Source: Arthrobacter sp. 9AX
Lineage (GTDB): Bacteria; Actinomycetota; Actinomycetes; Actinomycetales; Micrococcaceae
NCBI RefSeq assembly: GCF_902506095.1
Contig: NZ_LR733293.1
Span: forward strand, 769,502-833,501
Reading direction: 5' to 3'
Length of the DNA stretch: 64,000 nucleotides
The notes under the pieces were generated by a model that saw only the letters and a list, made by a program, of their open reading frames with translations, did not search any database and was not told the DNA's origin. Shown one piece after another: positions 45,203 through 54,499 of this stretch; the first letter of the stretch is position 1, and each line of letters begins with the position of its first letter. The position numbers were made by a program, and so were the translations under genes.

Positions 45203-46810
45203 CTACTTCTCCCAGGGTGCCTTGATGGGGTAGTACTTCTCCAGGAAGTCCGTCACCAGCCCGGCCCGTTCATCCGCGGCGACTTCCGGGAAGCTGCCAT
45301 CGTTCAGGCAGAAGAAGTCCATGTTGCGCTTGGCCAGCAGCTTGGGCAGGTAGTTCAGCCCGGCGCGCATGGTGGTGTCCACGTACCGGACCTTGGCGGC
45401 GGTCTGGGTGACCGCGCGGCCGGTGAGCAGTGCGTAGTAGTGGTAGAACGAGTTGGTGACGGAGATGTTGTCCGCCGCCCGGAACCGGCTGGCGGCCGTC
45501 TTCCGGAACTCGTCGGGGAACTCCTGCTCCATCTGCGCCACCAGGCTGCGCCGCAGCGGTGCAGCAGTGTGCTCCAGGTGGCGGGTGGTGATCCGTCCGA
45601 ACCGGTTCCACAGCAGTTTCCGGTTGACGCGGGCGGCATTTTCGAAACCGCTGCGTTCGGCGGCGTTCTCGCCCAGTCCGATCCGGGTTTCCGCCTCAAT
45701 GAACTTGGTGATGCCGCCGGGCGTGAAGAACATGTCCGGGCCCACGGGGCGGCCAAAGAACATGTCATCGTTCGAGTACAGGAAGTGCTCCGAGAGCCCC
45801 TCGATGTGGTGCAGCTGGCACTCCACAGCCTGCGAGTTGTGGGTGGGCAGCACGGAAGGATCGGCGAAGAACTCCTCGCTGCGGACAATGGTGACCGCCG
45901 GGTGGTCCGCCAGCCAGGCCGGGGCGGGAGAGTCCGTGGCGATGAAGATCCGGCGGATCCACGGCGCGAACATGTACACGGACCGCAGTGCGTACTTGAG
46001 TTCGTTGATCTGGCGGAACCGGGCCTCGTGGTCGTCACCCTCGCCCAGGACCACACCCTGCTGCTGCGAGCGCCGGGCAGCGATGTACTCGGGGGAGCTG
46101 CCGTCCACCCAGGAGAACACCAGGTCGATGTCGAAGCTGATGTCGCTGGCGTGGTCGGCGAACATGTTCTCGATGGTGGGCCAGGTGTGGCCGTAGCGTT
46201 CCACGGTGCCGCGGACGGCGTCCTGCCGCAGCATGGTGCGGCGCGTGAGGGAGTTCTCGATGGGCAGGATCAGCTGCTCGCCTTCAAAAGCCCAGAGCTC
46301 GATCTGCACACCCGCTGAGGCGCCGAATTCGAAGCCACCCACCGGTTCAACGCGGGGCCGGTACAGGCGGAAGATGCGGGCCTGCCGGTTGGAGGACAGC
46401 TCGCCGTCGGCCACCAGTACGGAGGTCTTCTTTTTGGCATCCACGGTCATGGAGTAGAACGGCTCATCCCGGCAGGCTTCCACCAAGGCGGCGCGGAGCT
46501 TCTTCCGGTCCTTCCAGTCCAGTGCAATGACGGGGCGGTCGTTGTTGCCGCGGACCAGGAGGTACGCGAGGCCGGCATTGACCAGAACGTTGCGCAGGAA
46601 CAACAGGTCCTCAACCATGGCCTGGTACGGGGTCCTGTTGTAGTTGATCAGGGCGTAGCGGCCCTTGTGCCTGAGCACATCGGCACGGTGCCCCAGGCGC
46701 TGTTCAGCCGCGGCAGAGGTAACCTCTGCGTGGAATTGTTCTTCTACGGACGCCTGGCTGCCGTAGTAGACCTCGTCCTGTACCGGTGCTTCTGTAATGG
46801 TGTTCTCCAT
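45203..46810 (-). CDS. Stealth-family sugar-phosphate transferase
   Basis: This 535-residue protein is of the Stealth family, related to bacterial capsule hexose-1-phosphate transferases and to animal GlcNAc-1-phosphotransferase. The conserved regions appear in order: DIDLVFSWVDGSSPEY (CR1), ARFRQINELKYALRSVYMFAPWIRRIFIATD split over CR2, FLYSNDDMFFGRPV, TTRHLEHTAAPLRRS (CR3) and MDFFCLNDG (CR4). The first 250 residues are an N-terminal extension with no recognised domain. The start is taken at ATG 46810 because a -10-like TATCAT lies at the upstream ATG at 46840. A role in capsule or wall polysaccharide synthesis is likely, but no partner genes are adjacent. Confidence 0.88.
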   Translation of the reverse strand: MENTITEAPVQDEVYYGSQASVEEQFHAEVTSAAAEQRLGHRADVLRHKGRYALINYNRTPYQAMVEDLLFLRNVLVNAGLAYLLVRGNNDRPVIALDWKDRKKLRAALVEACRDEPFYSMTVDAKKKTSVLVADGELSSNRQARIFRLYRPRVEPVGGFEFGASAGVQIELWAFEGEQLILPIENSLTRRTMLRQDAVRGTVERYGHTWPTIENMFADHASDISFDIDLVFSWVDGSSPEYIAARRSQQQGVVLGEGDDHEARFRQINELKYALRSVYMFAPWIRRIFIATDSPAPAWLADHPAVTIVRSEEFFADPSVLPTHNSQAVECQLHHIEGLSEHFLYSNDDMFFGRPVGPDMFFTPGGITKFIEAETRIGLGENAAERSGFENAARVNRKLLWNRFGRITTRHLEHTAAPLRRSLVAQMEQEFPDEFRKTAASRFRAADNISVTNSFYHYYALLTGRAVTQTAAKVRYVDTTMRAGLNYLPKLLAKRNMDFFCLNDGSFPEVAADERAGLVTDFLEKYYPIKAPWEK

Positions 46811-46900
46811 GGTGGTCAAAGTAAGCCTCTCTACCTGCATGATAGCCGCGCGGTGGAAACAGCAGGTTTCGGACCGGGCTGTCCGGGGTAAGGAATGGGG

Positions 46901-47830
46901 TTAGGCGCCCAGCGTCTCCCGCCAGCTGCGCAGGAAAGCTCCGCCGGCGTCGTCGTGGATTACCGAGTCCTCCAGTCCCAGGTCCGCGGCGGTCAGGACG
47001 TCGTAGGGCTTGACCGGTACGCCGTCTGCCGGGCGGACGTCCACATGCTTGACCTCGTGGTCGTTGTGGTGGAGCCAGTCGGCCATGGCGTAGTCGGTGC
47101 GCGAGTCGCCCACGGTCCGCCAGGCCTGGGGGGTGATGCCCTGCGCGGCCAGCAGCTCCACCGCCCGGCTGGCGCCCAGGTCCTTGCCCAGCCGGACCGA
47201 CTCGATGTCCGTGGAAATGATGGTGGGATCCACGCGGTAGTCCACGTCGTCGTCGGAATTGGGGGCGTGGTGGTCCAGCCGGACCACGCCCAGGCCGTGC
47301 CGGGCCATGAGCTCCATGGCGTCGGCGTCGAAGAGTTTCTGCTCGGCCAGGTATTCGGCGCTGGGAACCTCGATGTGCTGCTCCACGGACACCATCGCCC
47401 GTTTGGTTTCATCAAAGAACATGTGCGTGGCATAGTCCTCGGCCACCATGCGGCGGATGTCGTCACCGTAGGCTGCGGGTACGGCCAGCTCACGGTCCAC
47501 GTGGATGGGGCCCGGGCCGGCAGCGGTGTAGCTGAACCAGACAGCGCCCTTTTCGCAGATAGCGTGGATGATGGTGCCGGCCGGAATCCCCGCGGCGATC
47601 ATCGGCTCCATCACCTGCTCGCGGATAAACGCATCGGAGCGGCCGGTGTTGAAAATGACGGGGATCCCGGCAGCAGCCAGGGCCACGAGGTCACCGATGA
47701 TCTCCTGTTTCACGTCGCGGGTCACGGGGCTCGCCACCGGACCGTCTACGTCCAGCAGCAGCGCGAGGGGAGGCGCGGCGGGAGGGCGGACGCCGGCGGC
47801 GGAGGAGGCGGGAAACTCGGTTGCGGTCAT
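46901..47830 (-). CDS. HAD-superfamily phosphatase
   Basis: The 309-residue protein has the nucleophile motif LLLDVDGPV near residue 27, the second-motif region VIFNTGRSD, and GDSRTDYAMADWLH carrying the metal-binding Asp. A large C2-type cap lies between. It resembles Cof/SPP-type HAD phosphatases, but no substrate can be assigned. It lies 90 bases from the Stealth gene in the same direction; co-transcription is possible. A phosphatase acting on sugar phosphates would fit that neighbour, but this is only a guess. Confidence 0.8.
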   Translation of the reverse strand: MTATEFPASSAAGVRPPAAPPLALLLDVDGPVASPVTRDVKQEIIGDLVALAAAGIPVIFNTGRSDAFIREQVMEPMIAAGIPAGTIIHAICEKGAVWFSYTAAGPGPIHVDRELAVPAAYGDDIRRMVAEDYATHMFFDETKRAMVSVEQHIEVPSAEYLAEQKLFDADAMELMARHGLGVVRLDHHAPNSDDDVDYRVDPTIISTDIESVRLGKDLGASRAVELLAAQGITPQAWRTVGDSRTDYAMADWLHHNDHEVKHVDVRPADGVPVKPYDVLTAADLGLEDSVIHDDAGGAFLRSWRETLGA

Positions 47831-47975
47831 GTCTCTATTCTGTCAGCAGGGCACTGAACTCCCGGTGCCCCGCCGGTGATGACCACCGCGTGTGACACAT
47901 GGTCACTGTTTGGCTACAACCTGCCCCGGGGCGTGCCGGATACTTTCGCTGGACCCAATGGATGCCTAGGGTGGC

Positions 47976-48278
47976 ATGGTGATATTCAAAGCTGTGGGCG
48001 AGGGCCGCCCTTACCCTGACCATGGTTACAACACCCCGAGGGAATGGGCTGCGCTGCCTCCGCGTCCGGTGCGGCTGGACGAACTGGTGACCACAAAGCG
48101 CACCCTGGACCTGGAGGCGCTCCTCGCCGAGGATTCCACCTTTTTTGGTGACCTTTTCCCGCATGTGGTGCAGTACCAGGGGACGCTGTACCTGGAGGAT
48201 GGCCTGCACCGCGCCGTCCGGACCGCCCTGCACCAGCGCACCGCGATCCACGCCCGCGTGCTGGTCATAGATGGCTAG
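47976..48278 (+). CDS. Small conserved actinobacterial protein with ParB-like helix motif
   Basis: This 100-residue protein reads RPVRLDELVTTKRTLDLEALLAED in its first half, then FPHVVQYQGTLYLEDGLHRAVRTALHQRTAIHARVL. The segment with DGLHRAVR is reminiscent of the ParB/Srx-type D-G-x-H-R motif, though short. I believe relatives are widespread in actinobacteria and unassigned. Its end overlaps the start of the LytR_C gene, so the two are co-translated. A -10-like TAGGGT lies just before the ATG. Confidence 0.65.
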   Translation: MVIFKAVGEGRPYPDHGYNTPREWAALPPRPVRLDELVTTKRTLDLEALLAEDSTFFGDLFPHVVQYQGTLYLEDGLHRAVRTALHQRTAIHARVLVIDG

Positions 48279-48945
48279 GAACAAGCCGCAGGACCTGAGT
48301 GTCCTCCACGGCCACCACGTTATTTCGGGTCCGGAGCTGCGGGCCGCGTTCGAAGCGGAGCGCGACGCCGATGACACCGCCAGGGTGCGCCGCCGCGTGC
48401 TTCACGGGGTGGTGCTGGTGCTCCTCATCGGACTGATCGCCGCCGCCATCATCACCGCGCTGGCCATCATCAACGGACGGCTGAAGATTCCCTCTGCGGA
48501 GCCCGCGGAGAAGACGGTGTCCACCTGTCCGGCCGGCACCTTTGACTACACCGCCAACGACAAAATCAACCTCAACGTCTACAACTCGACCAACCGGCCC
48601 GGGCTGGCGCGGTCAGTCGCGGACGAGTTCCTGGGCAGGAAGTTCGTGGTGGGCGCGGTGGCCAACATCGAGGCCGGTTACCGCGGAGTTGCCGCCGTGG
48701 TGTCCGGCCCGGCCGGCCAGTCGGCGGCGTTCAGCGTCCAGCGCAACCTGCCCGGCTCGGACTACTTCCAGGACGGCAGGACGGACGGCAGCGTGGACGT
48801 GATCCTGGCCCAGGACTATAAGGCGCTGGCTGCGCCGGAGCTCATTGACCAGACGCCGGGCAAGCTCAGCTGCCCGCGCGAAAGCCGCCGCGTCGCCGAC
48901 GACGACAAATGGCCGGTCATGCCCTCGGCGGCGCCCACCCGCTAA
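48271..48945 (+). CDS. LytR_C-domain membrane protein
   Basis: The 224-residue protein has a cytoplasmic N-terminus of about 47 residues, one membrane helix (LHGVVLVLLIGLIAAAIITALAI) and an exterior LytR_C domain containing NLNVYNSTNRPGLARSVADEF, VVGAVANIE and GSVDVILAQDYKAL. The domain is found on LytR-CpsA-Psr wall-glycopolymer ligases and on stand-alone proteins such as this one. Its role may be in wall assembly. It overlaps the small gene upstream by eight bases. Confidence 0.85.
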   Translation: MARNKPQDLSVLHGHHVISGPELRAAFEAERDADDTARVRRRVLHGVVLVLLIGLIAAAIITALAIINGRLKIPSAEPAEKTVSTCPAGTFDYTANDKINLNVYNSTNRPGLARSVADEFLGRKFVVGAVANIEAGYRGVAAVVSGPAGQSAAFSVQRNLPGSDYFQDGRTDGSVDVILAQDYKALAAPELIDQTPGKLSCPRESRRVADDDKWPVMPSAAPTR

Positions 48946-48953
48946 AGAATCAC

Positions 48954-49604
48954 TTAGCGGGCCACGGCGGGAAGCGGGGCAACGCGGACGGGCCGGCCGG
49001 CGTCGTCGAACCTTGCTCCGGCGCCGAGCTGGATGAAACGCACCGTCCTGGCCACGCGCGCTTCCAGCTCCGCAGGCTCGTCACTGCCGCGGGCGGCGCT
49101 GGAGGACAGGGTGCCGAGGATCAGCTGCGCCTGCTGGCCGACGTCGGCCGCGGGAAGGTAGCCCTGCTCCATGCCGTCACGCAGGATGCCCTGCAGCAGC
49201 ACGCTCAACTCGCCCACGTGGTCGGCGAGTTTGGCAAAGGACGACGGCGAGAGGACAGCCCCCATCGCAGGTCCCGGGGGGAGGTGGCGGCGGCTGAGGT
49301 CCACCACCTGGGCGCGGACGTACAGGGCCAGCCGCTCCACCGGGTTGTCCAGGCGGCCCAACGCTTCGCGCAGCTCGGACAGGAACTTTTCTGTCTCATC
49401 CAAGGCGTAGGAGATCAGGAGCTCTTCGATGTCCGCGTAGTAGTTATACACGGCGGTGCGGCCCACCCCGGCGTGCCGGGCCACGTCCGTCATGGTCAGC
49501 CCGGGCAGGCCGTGGGAGAAGAGGAGCTCACCGAAGGCGGTAAGGATGCGGCGCTGCGTCTCCGCGCGCTGCTCGGCGTTGGTGGCCGCTGAAATCCTGG
49601 GCAT
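48954..49604 (-). CDS. TetR-family transcriptional regulator
   Basis: This 216-residue regulator has an N-terminal HTH of TetR type: QRRILTAFGELLFSHGLPGLTMTDVARHAGVGRTAVYNYYADIEELL. The C-terminal ligand domain has a Pro-rich loop around HLPPGPAMGAVL. No target is evident; it converges on the LytR_C gene and lies 42 bases downstream of the DsbA-type gene in the same direction. Confidence 0.88.
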   Translation of the reverse strand: MPRISAATNAEQRAETQRRILTAFGELLFSHGLPGLTMTDVARHAGVGRTAVYNYYADIEELLISYALDETEKFLSELREALGRLDNPVERLALYVRAQVVDLSRRHLPPGPAMGAVLSPSSFAKLADHVGELSVLLQGILRDGMEQGYLPAADVGQQAQLILGTLSSSAARGSDEPAELEARVARTVRFIQLGAGARFDDAGRPVRVAPLPAVAR

Positions 49605-49646
49605 GTAGACACTTTACCGCGATGTGTCAGTAAACGGCGTGGGCCG

Positions 49647-50345
49647 TTACACGGTGCAGCCGTCGGGGCCGCAGGCGTCGCCGTCGGTGGAGTTGACCAG
49701 GACCAAGGGATTGGCGGCCTGCCATGCCTGGCTCAGCGCGGCCGCGAAGGTTTCGGCCGGCTGTGCGCCCGAAAGGCCGAACTTCCGGTCGATGACGAAG
49801 AAGGGCACGCCGTTGATGCCCAGCGCACGGCCTTCCTCAAAATCGGACCGCACGTCGGCGGCGTATTTGTCCGTGGTGAACAGCTCATCCGCCTCGGCCC
49901 TGCTGATGTCCAGGTCCAGCGCGAGGTTGGTCAAATACTCCCGGCTGCCGATGTCCCTGCCGTGCTCGAAGTGGTCGCTGAGCAGGCGCTCCTTGGCTTC
50001 ATCCTGCTTGCCATGCGTGGCGGCGAGATGGATCAGGCGGTGGGCGGTGAAGCTGTTCGCCACCACCACGGAATCGAAACGGTAGTCCAGGCCCTCACCC
50101 CTTGCCTGCTCGCTGACGTGCTGGAACATCTGTGAGACCTGCTGCTGAGGCATTCCCTTGCGGGTGCTGAGGTATTCCAGTTCGGTGCCGTCGTAGTGCT
50201 CGGGCAGGGTGGGGTCCAGCTGGTAGCTGCGCCACGTCACCTCCACCTCATCGCGGTGCTCGAAGCCGGCAAGGGCTGTCTCGAAGCGGCGCTTGCCGAT
50301 GTAGCACCACGGGCACGCGACATCGGACCAAATCTCAATCTTCAT
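49647..50345 (-). CDS. DsbA-family oxidoreductase (FrnE type)
   Basis: The 232-residue protein is a thioredoxin-fold enzyme with the redox motif CPWC at residues 11-14 (SDVACPWCYIGKRRFE), a helical insert (QLDPTLPEHYDGTELEYL) and the cis-Pro segment GINGVPFFVIDRKFGLSGAQ. There is no signal peptide, so it works in the cytoplasm like FrnE, possibly in thiol-disulfide exchange. The C-terminus DACGPDGCTV adds a Cys pair. GGAG precedes ATG 50345. Confidence 0.9.
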   Translation of the reverse strand: MKIEIWSDVACPWCYIGKRRFETALAGFEHRDEVEVTWRSYQLDPTLPEHYDGTELEYLSTRKGMPQQQVSQMFQHVSEQARGEGLDYRFDSVVVANSFTAHRLIHLAATHGKQDEAKERLLSDHFEHGRDIGSREYLTNLALDLDISRAEADELFTTDKYAADVRSDFEEGRALGINGVPFFVIDRKFGLSGAQPAETFAAALSQAWQAANPLVLVNSTDGDACGPDGCTV

Positions 50346-50567
50346 GCTGGAGGTAACTCCGGGGTGTGGCCGGTCATTCCGGAAAGACGTGTTAGATACC
50401 CCACAGTAGGGCTTGTCGCGTGGCTGATCGTGGGGAATAGTCGACAGCGGAAGGTTAAGCAAAAAGCCATCGGATCACTCCAGATCACACCGCGGTACGC
50501 ATCAGTTCCGCGGACGGTTATGCTTGGCCAGCTGGGGAGCCCGGCCTCTATTCTTCGCGGGGCAGGT

Positions 50568-51629
50568 ATGCGGATAGGACTGATTGGCGGACCATGGATT
50601 CCGGTTCCGCCGGTGACGTACGGCGGGATTGAACGGGTAGTGGACAGCCTGGCCATGGGTTTTGTTGCGGCCGGCCACGAGGTGCTCCTGGCGGTGCCGT
50701 CGGACAGCACCTGCCCGGTGCCCCGGGTTCCCGGTATGCGGCCGGCGCAGATCGACGGGCTAGGCTTTACCATCTCGGAGCTGAGCCATGTCACCCGTGC
50801 TTACGGCGCCATGGAGGACGTGGACATCATCCACGACCACACCCTCGCCGGCCCCCTGTACCTGCACCGGCCCGGACAGGTTCCGGTGGTGACCACCATC
50901 CACGGCCCTCTCACCCCGGAAGCGGTGGACATTTACCGTGCCATCGGCCGCACTGCTGCCGTCATCGCCATCTCCCGTGACCAATGCTCGCGCGCGCCCG
51001 AGGTGCCGGTGACGCGGGTAATCCACCACGGGATGGATGTGGCTTCGGTGCCGGTGGGATCGGGGAGCGGCGGGTACCTGTGCTTCGTCGGGCGGGCGTG
51101 CCCGGACAAAGGACTGCTGGAGGCCATCGTGATCGCCAGGGAGGCGGGGATGCCGCTGCGGATAGCGGTCAAGATGCGCCAGCCGGACGAGATCCGCTAC
51201 TTCCGCGACGTCATCGAGCCGATGCTGGGGCCCAACGAGGACTTTGTTGGGGAAGTCGATGATGCCGCCAAGTACGGGCTGGTGGGCGAAGCGCTGGCCT
51301 TCCTCAATCCCATCCAGTGGGCCGAGCCATTTGGGCTGGTGATGATCGAGGCCCTGGCAACGGGGACGCCCGTAATCGGCACCCCGATCGGCTCTGCACC
51401 CGAAATCATCGACCACGGCCGTACTGGGTTCCTGGGGCGCACGGAGCAGCTGGCGGGCTTTGTCCAGGAGGCGGAAACACTGAGCCGGGCAGCATGCCGG
51501 AAGATGGCGGAGGACAGGTTCAGCGAGGCACGCATGGTCAACGACCACCTGCAGCTGTTCGAAAAACTGTTGGCCGGGGAGATGCCCGCAGGGGTTCCGG
51601 ATACGGTTCGCGTGCACCAGAATCTTTAA
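50568..51629 (+). CDS. GT4-family glycosyltransferase
   Basis: This 353-residue GT-B glycosyltransferase starts RIGLIGGPWIPVPPVTYGGIERVVDSLA, has VDIIHDHTLAGPL and TTIHGPLTPE in its first domain and the GT4 signature EPFGLVMIEALATGTPVIGT in the second. Donor and acceptor are unknown; the next gene is a glucosidase of the glycogen-debranching type, so a glucan or trehalose-like product is possible. I chose ATG 50568, where the family pattern begins. The gap to the glucosidase is only 52 bases. Confidence 0.88.
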   Translation: MRIGLIGGPWIPVPPVTYGGIERVVDSLAMGFVAAGHEVLLAVPSDSTCPVPRVPGMRPAQIDGLGFTISELSHVTRAYGAMEDVDIIHDHTLAGPLYLHRPGQVPVVTTIHGPLTPEAVDIYRAIGRTAAVIAISRDQCSRAPEVPVTRVIHHGMDVASVPVGSGSGGYLCFVGRACPDKGLLEAIVIAREAGMPLRIAVKMRQPDEIRYFRDVIEPMLGPNEDFVGEVDDAAKYGLVGEALAFLNPIQWAEPFGLVMIEALATGTPVIGTPIGSAPEIIDHGRTGFLGRTEQLAGFVQEAETLSRAACRKMAEDRFSEARMVNDHLQLFEKLLAGEMPAGVPDTVRVHQNL

Positions 51630-51681
51630 GACGGTCTTGGCGATCCGCGGCAGGGCCGTCGCCTAGCGAAGGAGTGCGTTC

Positions 51682-53829
51682 ATGACCGCATGGAACGCCG
51701 ATACCGAGGCCGGCGCATCCGAGTCGGGTTCGGTCACCGTAGTGGAGGGGTCCTCGTTCTGCATTTCGTCCGAAACGGGTGATATCAGTGCCGACGGCGG
51801 CACGAACGGGGCATTCTTCCAGGACACCCGCATCATTTCCCGTTGGGTCCTTCGGATCAACGGCTCACTGCGGGAGCCGCTGGTGGCACAGAAGCCGCAA
51901 CCCTTCGCTGCCACCTTCGTGGGCCGGGCCAAGTGGCCGGACGGGCGCTTCGACAGCCCTTTGGTGGTCCGGCAGGTTCGCCACATTGGTCCCGGTCTGC
52001 AGGACGACATCACGCTGGAAAACTACTCTGCTGAGCCGGTGGCCTGCGACATCGAGTTGCTGGTGGACGCAGACCAGGCGGATCTCTTCGACGTCAAGGG
52101 CGGGCGGACAACACGGGGCGCTGACGCCGTCAGCGAAGTGGTGGACGGCAGCCTCGTGATAGAAGCTGCGCGCCACGGACAGCGGCGGGGAACGGCGGTC
52201 CGGGCAGCCGGCGCCGAGGTCAGCACCGACGGACTCCGGTTCCGCGCCACGGTGCCGGCCCGGGGCAAGTGGTCCACCAGCGTGATTGTGGTGCCGCTGG
52301 TCAACGGACAGCCGCCTGCCGAGCCCTTCACCGAAGGCCGGCCACCACGCCACCGGGAAGGCGTGCGGCGGCACCGGGCCTGGGAGGAGAACGTCCCCCA
52401 GGTCACCGTGACGGACAGCAACCTGCAGGACGTGCTGAACCGGAGCCAAAGCGACCTGGGTTCCCTGCGGATCTTCGACGAGCACCATCCTGGCCGGGTG
52501 GCCGTGGCAGCCGGCGCCCCCTGGTTCATGGCCCTGTTCGGCCGGGACTCACTGCTAACGTCCTACATGTCCCTGCTGGTGAGTCCGGAACTGGCGGCCG
52601 GCACCCTGCAGACCCTGGCCGGGCTGCAGGGAACCAAGGTGGATCCGGGCTCCGAGGAAGAACCAGGGCGGATTCCGCATGAGGTGCGGCTGGGCGTAAC
52701 TGCCGGGCTGTCCCTCGGCGGTACCGCCTACTACGGCACCGCCGACGCCACTCCTTTGTTCGTGGGCGTTCTGGGGGAGCTTAGCCGCTGGGGCCTTTCG
52801 CGCGAGATCATCCATCCGCTGCTGCCACACGCCGACCGGGCCCTGGACTGGATCGAAAACTATGGTGACCGCGACGGCGACGGATTTGTTGAGTACCAGC
52901 GTCCCAATGACCATGGGCTGGTGAACCAGGGCTGGAAAGACTCTTGGGACGGCATCAACTTCGCCGACGGCACCATTGCGGAAACCCCCATAGCCCTGTG
53001 TGAAGTCCAGGCCTATGTCTACTCCGCCTATATCGGCCGCTCCCTGCTGGCACGCTGGGATGGCGACGTGGCGCTGGAACAGCATTGGGCTGACAAGGCC
53101 GCGACGCTGAAGACCGCGTTCAACGAGGAGTTCTGGTTGCCGGACAAGGGTTACTTCGCGGTGGCCCTGGACAAGGACAAGCGGCCTGTGGACGCGCTGA
53201 CGTCCAACATCGGCCACTGCCTCTGGACCGGCATCGTGGACGAGGACAAGGCGCACTCGCTGGTGGAGCACCTGATGTCGCCCCAGATGTTCACCGGCTG
53301 GGGCATCCGGACCCTTGCATCAGACATGGGCGCCTACAACCCGGTGAGCTACCACAACGGTTCGGTGTGGCCGCACGACTCCGCTCTCGTGGCAACGGGA
53401 CTGATGCGGTACGGATACGTGGAGGAGGCCCGGCGGGTCGCCTCCGGCCTTATCGACGCCGCCGAACACTTCGATGGGCGGCTGCCGGAACTGTTTTGCG
53501 GTTTCGACCGCGGCGAGTTCCCCGGGCCCGTGCCGTATCCCACTGCGTGCTCGCCGCAGGCCTGGGCAGCGGCCGCCCCGGTGCAGCTGATGCGCGTGCT
53601 GCTTCGTTTCGACCCTGTATACACCCACGGAGTGGTGCACCTGGCGCCGATCCTCCCCGAGGACATGGGCGACTTCCAGGCCGCGAATGTCCGGATCGAC
53701 TCCTCCCGCATCACTATCAGGGCGCATGGGACCGGTGGCAGCATTGACGGGCTCCCGCCTGGACTCAAGCTCCTGGCCGAACCCCGTCCGCCCCTGGCTT
53801 ACGCGCCCAATGCCCATCAGCACGCGTGA
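51682..53829 (+). CDS. Glycogen-debranching-type glucosidase (MGH/GH63-like)
   Basis: This 715-residue enzyme has an N-terminal glycogen-debranching N-domain (SSFCISSETGDI to FQDTRIISRWVL) and a C-terminal alpha/alpha-barrel (six-hairpin) domain. The barrel has PWFMALFGRDSLLTSYM, DGDGFVEYQRPNDHGLVNQGWKDSWDG and HNGSVWPHDSALVATGL, with acidic residues D, E and D in these segments as catalytic candidates. Related proteins include amylo-alpha-1,6-glucosidases and mannosylglycerate or glucosylglycerate hydrolases; the last are common in actinobacteria. AAGGAG precedes the ATG. It is likely co-transcribed with the GT4 gene. Confidence 0.85.
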   Translation: MTAWNADTEAGASESGSVTVVEGSSFCISSETGDISADGGTNGAFFQDTRIISRWVLRINGSLREPLVAQKPQPFAATFVGRAKWPDGRFDSPLVVRQVRHIGPGLQDDITLENYSAEPVACDIELLVDADQADLFDVKGGRTTRGADAVSEVVDGSLVIEAARHGQRRGTAVRAAGAEVSTDGLRFRATVPARGKWSTSVIVVPLVNGQPPAEPFTEGRPPRHREGVRRHRAWEENVPQVTVTDSNLQDVLNRSQSDLGSLRIFDEHHPGRVAVAAGAPWFMALFGRDSLLTSYMSLLVSPELAAGTLQTLAGLQGTKVDPGSEEEPGRIPHEVRLGVTAGLSLGGTAYYGTADATPLFVGVLGELSRWGLSREIIHPLLPHADRALDWIENYGDRDGDGFVEYQRPNDHGLVNQGWKDSWDGINFADGTIAETPIALCEVQAYVYSAYIGRSLLARWDGDVALEQHWADKAATLKTAFNEEFWLPDKGYFAVALDKDKRPVDALTSNIGHCLWTGIVDEDKAHSLVEHLMSPQMFTGWGIRTLASDMGAYNPVSYHNGSVWPHDSALVATGLMRYGYVEEARRVASGLIDAAEHFDGRLPELFCGFDRGEFPGPVPYPTACSPQAWAAAAPVQLMRVLLRFDPVYTHGVVHLAPILPEDMGDFQAANVRIDSSRITIRAHGTGGSIDGLPPGLKLLAEPRPPLAYAPNAHQHA

Positions 53830-53870
53830 CGGCAGCGTGTTATGGGGCGAACCTCAGGGGGCTGCGGCAG

Positions 53871-54404
53871 TCAGGGGACGGCGCGCTCCAGCACGAAGTC
53901 GTGCTCCACAGTGGTGCCCAGCCGGAACGACTTGGTGCCCACCTTCCGGAACCCTGACTTCTCGTAGAAGCGGATGGCCCGGGCGTTCTGGCTGTTGACT
54001 CCCAGCCAGACGCCCCTCCCGCCGGTTTCCGCTGCAGCCACGAGGCTGGCATGCATCAGTTCCGCCGCGGCTCCGAGTCCGTGGTGCTCCGGGTGTACGT
54101 AGCATTTGCTGAGCTCCACGGACGGCAGGATGTCCAGGGCAGCAACAACGTCCGGATCGTTGGCAGGCCGGTTTACCAGCAGGCTGTAGCCGCGCAGCCC
54201 GTCGTCGGACTCGATCACGAGGATGGTGACATCGGGGTCGGCGAGGTACGCCTCGAAGTGGGGTTCGCTGAGGGTGCCGGCCAGGTGGGCGGCTATATCC
54301 TCAGGCGACGCCGACGGCGGGCACGCCAGCGGGAAGGTGACGGCCGCCAGGGCAGCCAGCGCCCGGGCGTCGTCCGTTGTTGCTGTGCGGATGGAATGTG
54401 GCAT
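53871..54404 (-). CDS. GNAT N-acetyltransferase
   Basis: A 177-residue acetyltransferase with the acetyl-CoA-binding strand and loop KCYVHPEHHGLGAAAELMHA (HxGxGA variant of R/QxxGxG/A) and the C-terminal motif VNSQNARAIRFYEKSGFRKVG. The substrate is unknown. It converges on the glucosidase gene. A large hairpin upstream separates it from the sugar operon. Confidence 0.88.
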   Translation of the reverse strand: MPHSIRTATTDDARALAALAAVTFPLACPPSASPEDIAAHLAGTLSEPHFEAYLADPDVTILVIESDDGLRGYSLLVNRPANDPDVVAALDILPSVELSKCYVHPEHHGLGAAAELMHASLVAAAETGGRGVWLGVNSQNARAIRFYEKSGFRKVGTKSFRLGTTVEHDFVLERAVP

Positions 54405-54430
54405 GCAGGGATTCTACGTGCCTGCCTTCG

Positions 54431-54493
54431 GAGTTTTTGTCCAGGTATGCAGGGCTCGGGGCATCCCACGCGTGCATACCTGGACAAAAACTC
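54431..54493 (-). terminator. 21-bp hairpin at the end of the sugar operon
   Basis: Arms 54431-54451 and 54473-54493 are perfectly complementary (GAGTTTTTGTCCAGGTATGCA). The A and T runs are inside the stem. It lies between the end of the sugar operon and the GNAT start, on the minus strand; it should end the operon transcript. Confidence 0.7.
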
Positions 54494-54499
54494 TTCGGG

